Assembly: GCF_900104255.1 (NCBI RefSeq)
Contig: NZ_FNKZ01000001.1
Coordinates: 372,001-436,000 of the forward strand
Source: Pseudoxanthomonas sp. CF385
Lineage (GTDB): Bacteria > Pseudomonadota > Gammaproteobacteria > Xanthomonadales > Xanthomonadaceae
Length of the DNA: 64,000 nt
Direction of reading: 5' to 3'
Shown here in pieces: positions 40,793-50,451 of this stretch; positions within the stretch are counted from its first letter, which is position 1, and every line of letters begins with the position of its first letter. The notes under the pieces were generated by a model that had not been told where the DNA came from, did not search any database, and saw only the letters and a program-made list of their open reading frames with translations. The position numbers and the translations under genes are program-made.

Positions 40793-43560
40793 TGGATGGC
40801 ATGGGCGCCTCCGCGGCTGCAGCACGACGGTCGACGCGTTCGACCTGCTGCTACTGCGGGGTCGGCTGCGGCGTGCTGGTCGAGACGCAGCACGACGCCG
40901 ACGGCGAGCGCATCGTCGGCGTGGAAGGCGACCCGGCGCATCCGGCCAACCTCGGCCGCCTGTGCAGCAAGGGCCGCGCGCTGGCCGAAAGCGCCCGCGG
41001 ACTGCAGGGTCGCGCGCTGGCGCCCGAGCTGCGTCGCCGTCGCGACGAGCCGCGACGTACGGTCGACTGGGGCGTGGCCCTGGACACGGTCGCCGACCGC
41101 CTGGCCGACATCGTCGCGCGGCACGGTCCGGACAGCGTGGCGTTCTATCTGTCCGGCCAGCTGCTGACCGAGGACTACTACGTCTTCAACAAACTGGCGA
41201 AGGGGCTGATCGGCACCAACAACATCGACACCAATTCGCGCCTGTGCATGTCCAGCGCGGTGACGGCCTACAAGCTGGCGTTCGGCGCCGACGGCCCGCC
41301 GACCTGCTACGACGATCTGGAGTACGCGAAGACCGTGCTGTTCGCCGGCAGCAACACGGCCTACGCGCACCCCGTGCTGTACCGGCGACTGGAAGACGCG
41401 CGCGCGCGCGACCCGGAGGTGCGATGGATCGTGGTGGATCCGCGCCGTACCGACACCGCCGCGATGGCGGACCTGCACCTGGCGATCCAGCCGGGCACCG
41501 ACGTGGCGCTGTTCAACGGGATGCTGCACCACCTGGTGTGGGAGGGATGCATCGATGCGGCGTTCATCGACACGCACACCACCGGTTTCGAAGAACTCAA
41601 GCGGTCGTTGCGCGACTACACGCCGCGCATGGCCGCCGACATCTGCGGGATTCCGGTCGCCGACCTGATCACCGCGGCCGAGTGGTTCGGCCGCAGCCCG
41701 GCGGCGCTGTCGCTGTACTGCATGGGCCTCAACCAGTCGGCGCACGGCACCGACAAGAACCTCGCGCTGATCCAGTTGCATCTGGCCACGCGACAGATAG
41801 GCCGGCGCGGTGCCGGGCCGTTCTCGCTGACCGGCCAGCCCAATGCGATGGGCGGGCGCGAAGTCGGCGGCATGGCGACGATGCTCGCCGCGCATCGCGA
41901 GATCGCCAGCGACCACGATCGCGCGGAACTGGAAGCCTTGTGGCGCCTGCAGACCGGCCGCCTGTCCGAGCGACCGGGCCTGGCGGCCGTGGAGCTGTTC
42001 GAGGCGCTGCGCAACGGTACCGTCAAGGCGGTGTGGATCGCCTGCACGAACCCCGTGCATTCCATGCCCGACATCGGACGGGTCCGCGAAGCGCTGCAGC
42101 GTGCGGAGTACGTCATCGTGCAGGACGCATTCCGCGACACCGACACCGTGCCGTTCGCCGACGTGCTGCTGCCGGCGGCGACGTGGGGCGAGAAAGAGGG
42201 CACGGTGACGAACTCCGAGCGTCGCGTGTCGCGCGTCCGCGCGGCGGTGGCGCCGCCCGCGCAGGCGAGGACGGATTTCTGGATCGCCCGCGAGGTCGCA
42301 CGCCGGCTGGAGGCGCGGCTCGCGTCGCCGGGCGCACCGGCGCTCTTCGACTTCGACGATGCGCGCGCGGCGTTCGAGGAGCACCGCCGACTCACCGTCG
42401 GGCGCGATCTCGATATCGGCGGCATCGACTACGCACGCCTGGACGCCGACGGGCCGCAGCAGTGGCCGTTCCCGGCCGGCGCGACGCAGGGCCAGGCGCG
42501 GCGCTATGAAGAGGGTCGCTTTGCGACACCGGACGGACGCGCCCGTTTCCATCCCACGCCTTACCGCCCGGTGGCGGAACCGACGTCGGCGCGTTTTCCC
42601 CTGCGCCTGCTGACCGGCCGCCTGCGCGACCAGTGGCACGGCATGTCGCGTACCGGTCGCGTACCGGCGCTGTTCGCGCATGCGCCGGACCCCGCGCTGC
42701 GCATGCATCCCGACGACGCTGCGCGACGCGGCCTGTCCGCGGGCGAGTTGGTGCGGGTGGCCAGCAAACGCGGCGAACTGGTATTGCCGCTGGAGCTGTC
42801 CGACGAAGTGGGCTCGGGCACGGTGTTCGCGGCGATGCACTGGAACGCGCAGTTCCTGTCCAGCGGCGGCATCAACGAGATCAGCCTGCCCGCGGTCGAT
42901 GCCCGCTCGCGGCAACCCGAGCTCAAGCACGCGGCCGTCCGCGTGGACCGGGCGACATTCGGCTGGCATGTGTTGGCCGCGCGCCGCGGCGATGCATCGG
43001 CGATGCGCACCGCCGCGCAGCCGTTGCTGGCCGCGTGCGGCTACGCATCGCTCAGCCTGCGGCTCGAAGCGGGCGCGCCCGAGGGCGTGGCCTGGCTGGT
43101 GTTGCGCGCGGCCTGTGCGGCGGCCCCCGCGCAAGACTGGCTGGCGGCGCTGGATGCCGCGCTCGATCTGGGCGGCGGCGCGGACACGCTGGAATACCGC
43201 GATGCGCACCGCGGGCTGTTGCGTCGGGTGGCGTGGCGCGCGCACGCATCGGCGGACTTCATCGACGGCCTGCAGTGGATCGACCTGCAGCCGTCGCCGC
43301 AGGCCGCGTCGCTGCTGTCGACGGCGTTGGCGGGGCAGGCGTGGCCAGGGTCGCGCCTGTCGGCGTTCGCCGGCACGTCGTGGCGTGCGGCCGATCCCGT
43401 CGTTTGCGTATGCCGGCAGGTCGGCGAAGCCGCGATCCGGGCGCGCGTGCAGGCCGGCGCCGATGTGGCGGCGCTGCAGCGAGATCTCGGCTGCGGAACG
43501 GTCTGCGGTTCCTGCCTGCCGCAACTCCATCGCCTGGCCGGTGTTCCGGCGCGGGCCTGA
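40792..43560 (+). CDS. nasC: Assimilatory nitrate reductase catalytic subunit
   Basis: A 922-residue molybdopterin enzyme that reduces cytoplasmic nitrate to nitrite. The N-terminal [4Fe-4S] motif is CCYCGVGCGV...LCSKG. Mo-bisMGD binding blocks include LCMSSAVTAYKLAFG, GLNQSAHGTDKNLALIQLHLATRQIG and SLTGQPNAMGGREVGGMA. A C-terminal BFD-like [2Fe-2S] domain (VVCVCRQVGE...CGTVCGSCLPQL) would take electrons from a reductase or ferredoxin. There is no Tat signal, so it is cytoplasmic. Its cofactor comes from the moeA and mobA genes further down. It is coupled to nirD by TGATG. Confidence 0.94.
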   Translation: MDGMGASAAAARRSTRSTCCYCGVGCGVLVETQHDADGERIVGVEGDPAHPANLGRLCSKGRALAESARGLQGRALAPELRRRRDEPRRTVDWGVALDTVADRLADIVARHGPDSVAFYLSGQLLTEDYYVFNKLAKGLIGTNNIDTNSRLCMSSAVTAYKLAFGADGPPTCYDDLEYAKTVLFAGSNTAYAHPVLYRRLEDARARDPEVRWIVVDPRRTDTAAMADLHLAIQPGTDVALFNGMLHHLVWEGCIDAAFIDTHTTGFEELKRSLRDYTPRMAADICGIPVADLITAAEWFGRSPAALSLYCMGLNQSAHGTDKNLALIQLHLATRQIGRRGAGPFSLTGQPNAMGGREVGGMATMLAAHREIASDHDRAELEALWRLQTGRLSERPGLAAVELFEALRNGTVKAVWIACTNPVHSMPDIGRVREALQRAEYVIVQDAFRDTDTVPFADVLLPAATWGEKEGTVTNSERRVSRVRAAVAPPAQARTDFWIAREVARRLEARLASPGAPALFDFDDARAAFEEHRRLTVGRDLDIGGIDYARLDADGPQQWPFPAGATQGQARRYEEGRFATPDGRARFHPTPYRPVAEPTSARFPLRLLTGRLRDQWHGMSRTGRVPALFAHAPDPALRMHPDDAARRGLSAGELVRVASKRGELVLPLELSDEVGSGTVFAAMHWNAQFLSSGGINEISLPAVDARSRQPELKHAAVRVDRATFGWHVLAARRGDASAMRTAAQPLLAACGYASLSLRLEAGAPEGVAWLVLRAACAAAPAQDWLAALDAALDLGGGADTLEYRDAHRGLLRRVAWRAHASADFIDGLQWIDLQPSPQAASLLSTALAGQAWPGSRLSAFAGTSWRAADPVVCVCRQVGEAAIRARVQAGADVAALQRDLGCGTVCGSCLPQLHRLAGVPARA

Positions 43561-43568
43561 CATCGATC

Positions 43569-44381
43569 ATGACGAAACCCTTGAGGACAACGATGCATGC
43601 CGACTCCCTCCCTGCACGCGCGCCGGCCGACGTGGTGCTGCTGTCTGCCGGCCCCGGCGACCTGGACCTGCTGACGTTGAAGGCGGTCAAGGCGCTGGCT
43701 GCGGCGGACGTGTTGTTGCTGGACGAACTGGTCGACCCGCTGATCGCCACGCTGGCACCTTCCGCGCGGGTCGTGCGCGTCGGCAAGCGTGCCGGATGCC
43801 GCTCCACGCCCCAGTCCTTTATCTGCCGCTTGACGAGACGCTATGCCCTGCAGGGCTTGAACGTCGTGCGGGTGAAAGGGGGCGACGCGCTGATGTTCGG
43901 GCGCGCCGGCGAAGAGATCGCGTTCCTGCGCGCGGCGGGGATCGGCGTGCGCATCATCAATGGCGTCAGCGCTGCATTCGCGGCCGCCGCCGCGCTCGGC
44001 ATCTCGCTGACCCATCGCGAGCACTGCCATGGCGTCACCTTCGTCACCGCGCACACGCACGATCATGGGGAGCCGGATTGGGGAGCGCTGGCACGCACCG
44101 GCACCACCCTGGCCATCTACATGGGCATGTCGCGGCTTGCATCGCTGGCCGCAGGCCTGCTGCCGCACCTGCCTGCCGCCACGCCCGTGGCCATCGTGCA
44201 GGGCGCCAGCCGCGCCGGCGAACACTGCCGTCTGACCACGTTGCGCGCCTTGCGCGATGCGTCATCGCAGACCACGACAGACGCGCCCGGCGTCATCCTG
44301 GTAGGGGCGGCCATCGCCGATGCGCGGGTGTGCGAACGCGGGGCGGAGCTCGGGACGACGATGTGGGCCGTCGGCGGCTGA
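43569..44381 (+). CDS. cobA: Uroporphyrinogen-III C-methyltransferase
   Basis: A 270-residue SUMT that methylates uroporphyrinogen III to precorrin-2 with SAM. The family motifs are VVLLSAGPGDLDLLTLKAVKAL, VRVGKRAG, VVRVKGGDALMFGRAGEE, a GVSAAFAAAA loop and TLAIYMGMSRL. It begins with a 20-residue extension. The first Met could be 43569 or the later ATG at 43593. Sitting 8 bp after nasC, it supplies siroheme precursor for NirB, replacing the methyltransferase domain that has decayed in CysG. Confidence 0.9.
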   Translation: MTKPLRTTMHADSLPARAPADVVLLSAGPGDLDLLTLKAVKALAAADVLLLDELVDPLIATLAPSARVVRVGKRAGCRSTPQSFICRLTRRYALQGLNVVRVKGGDALMFGRAGEEIAFLRAAGIGVRIINGVSAAFAAAAALGISLTHREHCHGVTFVTAHTHDHGEPDWGALARTGTTLAIYMGMSRLASLAAGLLPHLPAATPVAIVQGASRAGEHCRLTTLRALRDASSQTTTDAPGVILVGAAIADARVCERGAELGTTMWAVGG

Positions 44382-44491
44382 GCCGCACCGTCCCGTTGGC
44401 AACTGCGTGGCGCGGGCACTAGGCTGTCGGCTTCGCGCCGCCCGTCCTTATCGGTGGTGCACCGCGCAGGCGGCACGGACAGGGAGGCGGG

Positions 44492-45736
44492 GTGATCGGG
44501 TATCACGAGGCGGTGGCACGGATGACGGACGGCGCTGCGCTGCGTGGCACGCAGACGGTCGCGTCCGGCGACGCGCTCGGCCGCGTGCTGGCGGCAGCGG
44601 TCGTCAGCGACATCGCCCTGCCGCCGTTCGACAACGCCGCCGTGGATGGCGTCGCCCTGGCGACCGGCGGCGTGCCGGTGTCGGCCGCGCAGGCGTGGGA
44701 GATCGGTGCGCGCATCGGCGCCGGCGAGCCAGCGCCGCAGGACGATGCGTCGGCGTGGGAGATCATGACCGGCGCGCCGTTGCCGGCGCGTGCCGACACG
44801 GTGGTCCCGGTGGAGCGCATCGATGCGCTGCCCGCTTCCGCGTCAGGCGTCTCGCGCATCCGCGTGCAGGGCGAGGTGGTGCCGGGCGCGAACATCCGTC
44901 GACGCGGCGAGGACGTAAAACCGGGGCAATGCGTGCTGCCGGTCGGCCATCTGCTCGATGCCGGCGCGCTGATGCTGGTGGCCGGGCTGGGCATCGACCG
45001 CCTTGAAGTGGCACGGCGTCCGCGCGTGGCGGTGCTGGCGACGGGCCGCGAGATCGTCGCGGCGGGCGCGCCGCTGCCGCCGGACGGCATCCACGATGCG
45101 ACCTCGCCCTGGCTCGCGCTCGCCGTGGCGGCGTCGGGCGCGGAGGCGGTCCGCACTACCCGCGTGGGCGACGACGTGGCCGCGTTCCAGGCGGCGCTGG
45201 ATGCCGCGCTCGCCGACGGCGCAGACCTGGTGCTCAGCACCGGCGCGGTGTCGAAGGGCTGCTACGACTTCGTGCCCGGCGCACTCGAGGCACGCGGTGC
45301 CGACCTCCTGTTCCACGGTGTGGCGATACGACCGGGCAAGCCGGTGCTGGCGGCGCGCCTGCGCGAGGGACCGGTGTTCGTCGGTCTGCCGGGCAATCCG
45401 CTGTCGACGGCGGTAGGGTTCCGCTTCCTGGTCGAGCCGCTGCTGCGCGCCTGGTTGGGCCTGCCGCCGGAAACGCCACGCTGGCTGCCGCTGGCCGACG
45501 ACTGCCGCACGCGTGCCGGCCTGCACGCCGCCTTCCACGGCACGCTGCACTGCGATGACCAGGGTCGACTTCGTGCTCACGTCGCGCAGGCGCAGGCCTC
45601 GTTCCGCCTGTTCCCGTTCTCGCGGGCGTCCGCATGGATCACGCTGCCTGCCGAGGCCGGTGATGTGGCCGCCGGCACGTCCGTGCAGGTGCATGGCCTG
45701 AGCCATCTGCAGCCGCCCGGCTGGACGCCGGCATGA
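44492..45736 (+). CDS. moeA: Molybdopterin molybdenumtransferase MoeA
   Basis: A 414-residue protein that inserts molybdate into adenylylated molybdopterin. It has the MoeA layout: PPFDNAAVDGVAL, WEIMTGAPLPARADTVVPVE, GANIRRRGEDVKPGQ, VAVLATGREIV, LVLSTGAVSKGCYDFV and VFVGLPGNPLSTAVGF. The GGVSKG-like loop reads GAVSKG. GTG at 44492 follows AGGGAGGCGG. It precedes mobA with an ATGA overlap and lies between the assimilatory and periplasmic nitrate reductase genes, both of which need Mo-bisMGD. Confidence 0.93.
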   Translation: MIGYHEAVARMTDGAALRGTQTVASGDALGRVLAAAVVSDIALPPFDNAAVDGVALATGGVPVSAAQAWEIGARIGAGEPAPQDDASAWEIMTGAPLPARADTVVPVERIDALPASASGVSRIRVQGEVVPGANIRRRGEDVKPGQCVLPVGHLLDAGALMLVAGLGIDRLEVARRPRVAVLATGREIVAAGAPLPPDGIHDATSPWLALAVAASGAEAVRTTRVGDDVAAFQAALDAALADGADLVLSTGAVSKGCYDFVPGALEARGADLLFHGVAIRPGKPVLAARLREGPVFVGLPGNPLSTAVGFRFLVEPLLRAWLGLPPETPRWLPLADDCRTRAGLHAAFHGTLHCDDQGRLRAHVAQAQASFRLFPFSRASAWITLPAEAGDVAAGTSVQVHGLSHLQPPGWTPA

Positions 45737-46293
45737 CCCCGCCTTCATCGACCTGGCGCGCGGTGCTGCTCGCGGGCGGACGCTCGTCGCGGATGGGCAC
45801 CGACAAGGCGGCGCTGCCGTGGGGCGACGGCACGCTGCTGACCCACATGCACGCATTGCTGAGGGCGGCGGGCGCGGACGAGGTGATCGTCAGCGGGGAT
45901 CGTCCCGAGGTCGGCGGCGTGCCCGACGCAACGCCCGACACCGGCCCGATGGGTGCGCTGGCACAACTCGCGCCACGCCTGGGCGACGGTGCGTGGATCG
46001 TGGTGCCGGTGGACATGCCGTTGCTGTCCGTCGACCTGCTGCAGGCACTGCTCGTCGCCGGTGCTCCTTGCGCCTGCGTGGACGGCCACGCCTTGCCGAT
46101 GGCGCTGCGCATGGACGTCCCCATGCGCGCGGTGATCGAAGAGATCGGTCGCCGGTCCGGTCGCGAGCGCTCGCTGCGTGCGCTGCATCAGCACGTGGAG
46201 ACGCAGAGGCTGCCGCCCGCGCGCTGGACGCAGGCGTTGCGCAACTGCAACACGCCGGAAGACTGGAGCGCGCTCCAGCGTCCGACATCCTGA
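45733..46293 (+). CDS. mobA: Molybdenum cofactor guanylyltransferase MobA
   Basis: A 186-residue nucleotidyltransferase that adds GMP to Mo-MPT for the bis-MGD cofactor used by NapA and NasC. The GTP-binding loop is VLLAGGRSSRMGTDKAALPW, with DTGPMGALAQL and the metal-binding VPVDMPLL. A final NCNTPEDW is family-typical. The start overlaps moeA by 4 bp. Confidence 0.92.
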   Translation: MTPPSSTWRAVLLAGGRSSRMGTDKAALPWGDGTLLTHMHALLRAAGADEVIVSGDRPEVGGVPDATPDTGPMGALAQLAPRLGDGAWIVVPVDMPLLSVDLLQALLVAGAPCACVDGHALPMALRMDVPMRAVIEEIGRRSGRERSLRALHQHVETQRLPPARWTQALRNCNTPEDWSALQRPTS

Positions 46294-46323
46294 GCGTCCT
46301 GCCGATGACAGGCGCCGGGGCGG

Positions 46324-46337
46324 TCACATGAATGTGA
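46324..46337. promoter_or_regulatory. Palindrome in the nap upstream region
   Basis: TCACATGAATGTGA has perfect 6-bp arms around GA and lies 55 bp before napE. It is a candidate operator. It does not fit Fnr/Dnr and has the Crp half-sites in everted order. No Fnr-type dyad is visible before the nap genes. Confidence 0.4.
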
Positions 46338-46391
46338 TAGCCTGCGGCCGCAGCATCGTCGCACCCAGTACCCAACCGCAAGGTAGGCATC

Positions 46392-46562
46392 ATGGAGCAG
46401 AGCGAAGGAACAGCCGTTGCGAGCAAGCAGCAGGAGCGTCTGGCGTTCCTGCTACTGACCGTGGTCATCTTCCCGTTGATGGCCGTGCTGATCGTCGCCG
46501 GCTACGGCTTCCTCGTGTGGATGTGGCAACTGGTGTTCGCCGGCCCGCCGACCGGTCCGTGA
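46392..46562 (+). CDS. napE: NapE, small membrane protein of periplasmic nitrate reductase
   Basis: A 56-residue protein, MEQSEGTAVASKQQERLAF followed by a single membrane helix (LLLTVVIFPLMAVLIVAGYGF) and LVWMWQLVF. The ERxxFLxLxVxxxPxxxVxxVxxYGFxVWMxQ pattern is characteristic of NapE. Its role is unknown, though it often leads nap operons. The start at 46392 follows AAGGTAGGC. It is 3 bp from napF. Confidence 0.85.
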   Translation: MEQSEGTAVASKQQERLAFLLLTVVIFPLMAVLIVAGYGFLVWMWQLVFAGPPTGP

Positions 46563-46565
46563 GCG

Positions 46566-47078
46566 ATGGACGGTATCCGCTCCGCCTCCCGTCGTGCCCT
46601 GCTGTTCGGCCCCGTGCCGACTGCACCGCCGCCTGCCGTATTCCGCCCGCCGTGGGCCAAGCCCGAACCTGAGTTCCTCGCCGCGTGCACGCGCTGCGAC
46701 GCCTGCGTGCGCGCGTGTCCGGAGCAGGTGCTGCTCCGCGATGCCGACGGCCTGCCGCGCTTCGATGCGCGCGCTGGCGAGTGCACGTTCTGTGGCGACT
46801 GCGCGGCCGCGTGCGGCAGCGAGGCGTTCGAGCCCGTGCGCGATCCGCCCTGGATGCTCATCGCCGACGTCGCCGGCACCTGCCTTTCGGCGCAGGGCGT
46901 CGTCTGCGCCAGTTGCCGCGAGGTCTGCCCCGCGTCCGCGATCCACGTGGCGCCCGGTGCGCGCGGCCCGGCCCGTGTCGATTCCGATGCGTGCACGGGG
47001 TGCGGCGCCTGCGTCGGCACCTGCCCCGTGGACGCCATCCGTCTGCAGAACATGTCCGCCATGGAGGCCGTCGCGTGA
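46566..47078 (+). CDS. napF: NapF, ferredoxin-type protein for NapA maturation
   Basis: A 170-residue cytoplasmic protein with three [4Fe-4S] cysteine sets: CTRCDACVRACPEQV, CTFCGDCAAACGSEAF and CTGCGACVGTCPVDAI. An extra CASCREVC lies between. NapF assists NapA cluster assembly before Tat export. It overlaps napD by GTGA (47075-47078). Confidence 0.92.
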   Translation: MDGIRSASRRALLFGPVPTAPPPAVFRPPWAKPEPEFLAACTRCDACVRACPEQVLLRDADGLPRFDARAGECTFCGDCAAACGSEAFEPVRDPPWMLIADVAGTCLSAQGVVCASCREVCPASAIHVAPGARGPARVDSDACTGCGACVGTCPVDAIRLQNMSAMEAVA

Positions 47079-47404
47079 ACGCACCCGCATCCGATGCCGA
47101 AGTCCACATCGCGAGTTTCGTCATCCAGCACCGCGAGACGGCCGCCGCTGCGCTCGCGGCGATGATCCGTGAACACCGCGACCTCGACCTGGCCCTCGCC
47201 GCCGGCACCCGCAGCGTGGTGATCTGCGAATCCGCCGACCGCCATGCGGTGATGGAGCGCGTGGACCAGCTGCAGGCCGTGCCGGGCGTGCTGAACGTGC
47301 TGCTGGTCTACCACCACGCCGAGCCGGCGCACGCGCTCGATGAGCCCCTGCCTTCCCTGTCCATCCTGTCCGCGACCGGAGATGCCCATGAGCACACGTC
47401 GTGA
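47075..47404 (+). CDS. napD: NapD, NapA signal-peptide chaperone
   Basis: A 109-residue cytoplasmic protein. The ferredoxin-like fold begins [19 protein letters not shown], ending [15 protein letters not shown], as in NapD, which binds the NapA Tat signal peptide. GTG at 47075 is chosen for the overlap with napF. The 3' end overlaps napA by 17 bp. Confidence 0.9.
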   Translation: MNAPASDAEVHIASFVIQHRETAAAALAAMIREHRDLDLALAAGTRSVVICESADRHAVMERVDQLQAVPGVLNVLLVYHHAEPAHALDEPLPSLSILSATGDAHEHTS

Positions 47405-49880
47405 ATTCATCCGCCACAGCGCGCTGGCCACGGCCGCCGCCGCGGCCGGCCTGCCGCTGACCGGCACCGGCAGCAACGTCGTCACCGAAGGCGACCTCAC
47501 CACCCTGAAGTGGGACAAGGCGCCCTGCCGGTACTGCGGCACGGGCTGCGGGGTGAACGTCGCGGTGAAGGACGGCCGCGTGGTGGCCACGCATGGCGAC
47601 GTGCATGCCGAGGTCAACCGCGGCATCAACTGCGTGAAGGGCTACTTCCTGTCCAAGATCCTGTACGGCGCCGACCGCCTGACCCAGCCGCTGCTGCGGA
47701 AGAAGAACGGCGTGTACGCGAAGGACGGCGACTTCACCACGGTGGAGTGGGACGAGGCGTTCGACGTGATGGCGGCGCAGTTCAAGCGCGTGCTCAAGGA
47801 AAAGGGCAGCGATGCGATCGGCATGTTCGGTTCCGGCCAATGGACGATCTTCGAAGGCTACGCGGCCAACAAGCTGATGAAGGCCGGCTTCCGCAGCAAC
47901 CACATCGATCCCAACGCGCGGCACTGCATGGCGTCGGCGGTGATGGGCTTCATGCGCACCTTCGGCATGGACGAGCCGATGGGGTGTTACGACGACATCG
48001 AGGCCGCCGATGCGTTCGTGCTGTGGGGCTCCAACATGGCCGAGATGCACCCCATCCTGTGGACCCGGGTGACCGACCGGCGACTGTCGCAACCGCACGT
48101 GAAGGTGGCGGTGATGTCGACCTTCGAGCACCGCAGCTTCGAGTTGGCGGACATCCCGATCATCTTCAAGCCGCAGACCGACCTGGTCATCCTCAACTAC
48201 ATCGCCAACCACATCATCCGCACCGGCAAGGTCAACCAGGATTTCGTCGGCAAGCACACCACCTTCAAGCGCGGCAACGACGACATCGGCTATGGCCTGC
48301 GTCCCGAGCATCCGCTGGAGATGAAGGCGAAGAACGCCAAGGATCCCAACGGCGGCCAGCCGATCGGCTACGAGGACTTCGCGCGTTTCGTGGCGCCTTA
48401 CACGCTGGAGAAGACCGTCGAGATGACGGGCGTGGAGCGCGGGTGGCTGGAGCAGCTGGCCGAGCTGTACGCCGACCCGAAGGTCAAGGTCATGTCGTTC
48501 TGGACGATGGGCTTCAACCAGCACACGCGCGGGGTGTGGGCCAACAACATGGTCTACAACATCCACCTGCTGACCGGGAAGATCGCCACGCCCGGCAACA
48601 GTCCGTTCTCGCTGACGGGGCAGCCCTCGGCCTGCGGCACCGCGCGCGAAGTGGGCACCTTCAGCCACCGCCTGCCCGCCGACATGGTGGTGACCAATCC
48701 CGAACACCGGAAGCACGCCGAGGAGATCTGGAAGATTCCGCACGGCACCATCAACCCCAAGGTGGGCTACCACGCCGTCGAACAGAACCGCGCGCTGAAG
48801 GACGGCAAGCTCAATGCGTACTGGGTGATGGTCAACAACAACATGCAGGCCGCGGCTAACCTGCGCGAGGAGACCTGGCCGGGCTACCGCAACCCGGACA
48901 ACTTCATCGTCGTCTCCGATGCGTATCCCACGGTGACGGCGCAGGCCGCCGACCTGATCCTGCCCGCCGCGATGTGGGTGGAGAAGGAGGGCGCCTACGG
49001 CAACGCCGAGCGCCGCACCCAGTTCTGGCATCAGCTGGTGAAGGCGCCGGGCGGCGCGCGTTCGGACCTGTGGCAGCTGATGGAGTTCTCCAAGCGCTTC
49101 ACCACCGACGAATGCTGGTCCGCCGAGCTGCTGACGGCGAACCCGCAGTTCAAGGGCAAGACCCTGTTCGACGTGCTGTACCGCAACGGCAACGTGGACC
49201 GGTTCCCCAACGAGCAGATCGAGCGCGGCTACGCCAACGACGAGTCGGCGCTGTTCGGGTTCTACGTCCAGAAAGGCCTGTTCGAGGAGTACGCCGCGTT
49301 CGGCCGCGGCCATGGCCACGATCTCGCGCCGTTCGACGAGTACCACAAGGCGCGCGGCCTGCGCTGGCCGGTGGTGAAGGGCAAGGAGACGCGCTGGCGC
49401 TACCGCGAGGGCGCGGACCCGTACGTCAAGGCGGGCACCGGCTTCGAGTTCTACGGCAACAAGGACGGCAAGGCGGTGATCTGGGCGCTGCCGTACGAGC
49501 CGCCGGCGGAATCGCCCGACGACGAGTTCGACCTGTGGCTGGTGACCGGACGCGTGCTGGAGCACTGGCATTCGGGGTCGATGACGATGCGCGTGCCGGA
49601 GCTGTACAAGGCGTTCCCGGCGGCGGTGGTGTTCATGAACCCCGACGATGCGAAGGCGCGCGGGCTCAAGCGCGGCGACGAGATCATCGTCGCTTCGCGC
49701 CGTGGCGAGATGCGCTCCCGGGTGGAGACGCGCGGGCGCAACCGGATGCCGCGCGGCGTGGTGTTCGTGCCGTGGTTCGATGCCGGGCAGCTGATCAACA
49801 AGGTGACGCTGGACGCCACCGATCCGATTTCCAAGCAGACCGACTACAAGAAGTGCGCGGTCAAGGTCATGGCTGCGTAG
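47388..49880 (+). CDS. napA: Periplasmic nitrate reductase catalytic subunit NapA
   Basis: An 830-residue Mo-bisMGD enzyme that reduces nitrate to nitrite in the periplasm. The Tat signal is [22 protein letters not shown]. The [4Fe-4S] ligands are [10 protein letters not shown] and NCVKGYFLS. The Mo ligand Cys lies in [11 protein letters not shown]. Long conserved NapA blocks include [21 protein letters not shown] near residue 530 and the C-terminal [18 protein letters not shown] at 47388 sits 6 bases after GGAG; ATG at 47382 is the alternative. Electrons come from NapB and NapC. Confidence 0.96.
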   Translation: MSTRREFIRHSALATAAAAAGLPLTGTGSNVVTEGDLTTLKWDKAPCRYCGTGCGVNVAVKDGRVVATHGDVHAEVNRGINCVKGYFLSKILYGADRLTQPLLRKKNGVYAKDGDFTTVEWDEAFDVMAAQFKRVLKEKGSDAIGMFGSGQWTIFEGYAANKLMKAGFRSNHIDPNARHCMASAVMGFMRTFGMDEPMGCYDDIEAADAFVLWGSNMAEMHPILWTRVTDRRLSQPHVKVAVMSTFEHRSFELADIPIIFKPQTDLVILNYIANHIIRTGKVNQDFVGKHTTFKRGNDDIGYGLRPEHPLEMKAKNAKDPNGGQPIGYEDFARFVAPYTLEKTVEMTGVERGWLEQLAELYADPKVKVMSFWTMGFNQHTRGVWANNMVYNIHLLTGKIATPGNSPFSLTGQPSACGTAREVGTFSHRLPADMVVTNPEHRKHAEEIWKIPHGTINPKVGYHAVEQNRALKDGKLNAYWVMVNNNMQAAANLREETWPGYRNPDNFIVVSDAYPTVTAQAADLILPAAMWVEKEGAYGNAERRTQFWHQLVKAPGGARSDLWQLMEFSKRFTTDECWSAELLTANPQFKGKTLFDVLYRNGNVDRFPNEQIERGYANDESALFGFYVQKGLFEEYAAFGRGHGHDLAPFDEYHKARGLRWPVVKGKETRWRYREGADPYVKAGTGFEFYGNKDGKAVIWALPYEPPAESPDDEFDLWLVTGRVLEHWHSGSMTMRVPELYKAFPAAVVFMNPDDAKARGLKRGDEIIVASRRGEMRSRVETRGRNRMPRGVVFVPWFDAGQLINKVTLDATDPISKQTDYKKCAVKVMAA

Positions 49881-49890
49881 GAGGCTCGCC

Positions 49891-50448
49891 ATGCAGAACA
49901 AACAGCTGTGGATAGCGGTGGGCCTGACGGGCGTGCTGATGGCGCTGGTGTTCGTCGCCGGCTGGATGGTCGGACGCCCGGACAGGCACGATGCGCCGGC
50001 GGCGGTGGCGTCCACGCCGGTGGATGCGCGCGCGGTGTTCGTGCCGGGCGGCGGGCAGATCGATGCGATCCGTCGCGGCGTGCCGATCGACCAGGAAGGC
50101 CATCCGCCACCGATGGCGCACGTGGAGAACGCGGACCTCAAGCGCGCGCGCGCCTACCCGATGCAACCGCCGACGATCCCGCACGCCATCGACGGCTACC
50201 AGATCGACAAGAACAGCAACCGCTGCATGCTGTGCCACGCGCGTGCGAACGCGGCCACGTTCCAGGCGCCGCCGGTCAGCGTGACCCACTACATGGATCG
50301 CGACGACCAGTTCCTGGCCACGATCTCGCCGCGCCGCTACTTCTGCAACCAGTGCCATGTCGTGCAGACCGATGCGCCGGTGCTGGTGGCCAACCAGTTC
50401 CGCGACATCGACAGCGTGCTGTCGTCGCCGGCGGCGGCGAAGGAGTAG
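49891..50448 (+). CDS. napB: NapB, dihaem cytochrome c subunit of Nap
   Basis: A 185-residue periplasmic electron-transfer subunit with an N-terminal membrane/signal helix (LWIAVGLTGVLMALVFVAGWMV) and two CxxCH haem sites (CMLCH, CNQCH). The family motif RAYPMQPPTIPHAIDGYQID and the C-terminal NQFRDIDSVL are present. It is 10 bp after napA and 3 bp before napC. Confidence 0.94.
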   Translation: MQNKQLWIAVGLTGVLMALVFVAGWMVGRPDRHDAPAAVASTPVDARAVFVPGGGQIDAIRRGVPIDQEGHPPPMAHVENADLKRARAYPMQPPTIPHAIDGYQIDKNSNRCMLCHARANAATFQAPPVSVTHYMDRDDQFLATISPRRYFCNQCHVVQTDAPVLVANQFRDIDSVLSSPAAAKE

Positions 50449-50451
50449 CCC

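Noticed and set aside
37870..43563. Very long minus-strand open frame (about 1900 codons) antisense to nirB-nirD-nasC
   Set aside because: It is a composition effect of GC-rich codon bias. The plus-strand genes have full family motifs, while the antisense product is Arg/His/Gln-rich with no domain.
44382..44491. Separate moeA promoter (TTGGCA ... TAGGCT)
   Set aside because: The boxes are weak and their spacing of 18 bp is common by chance. The 110-bp gap could simply be within one transcript.
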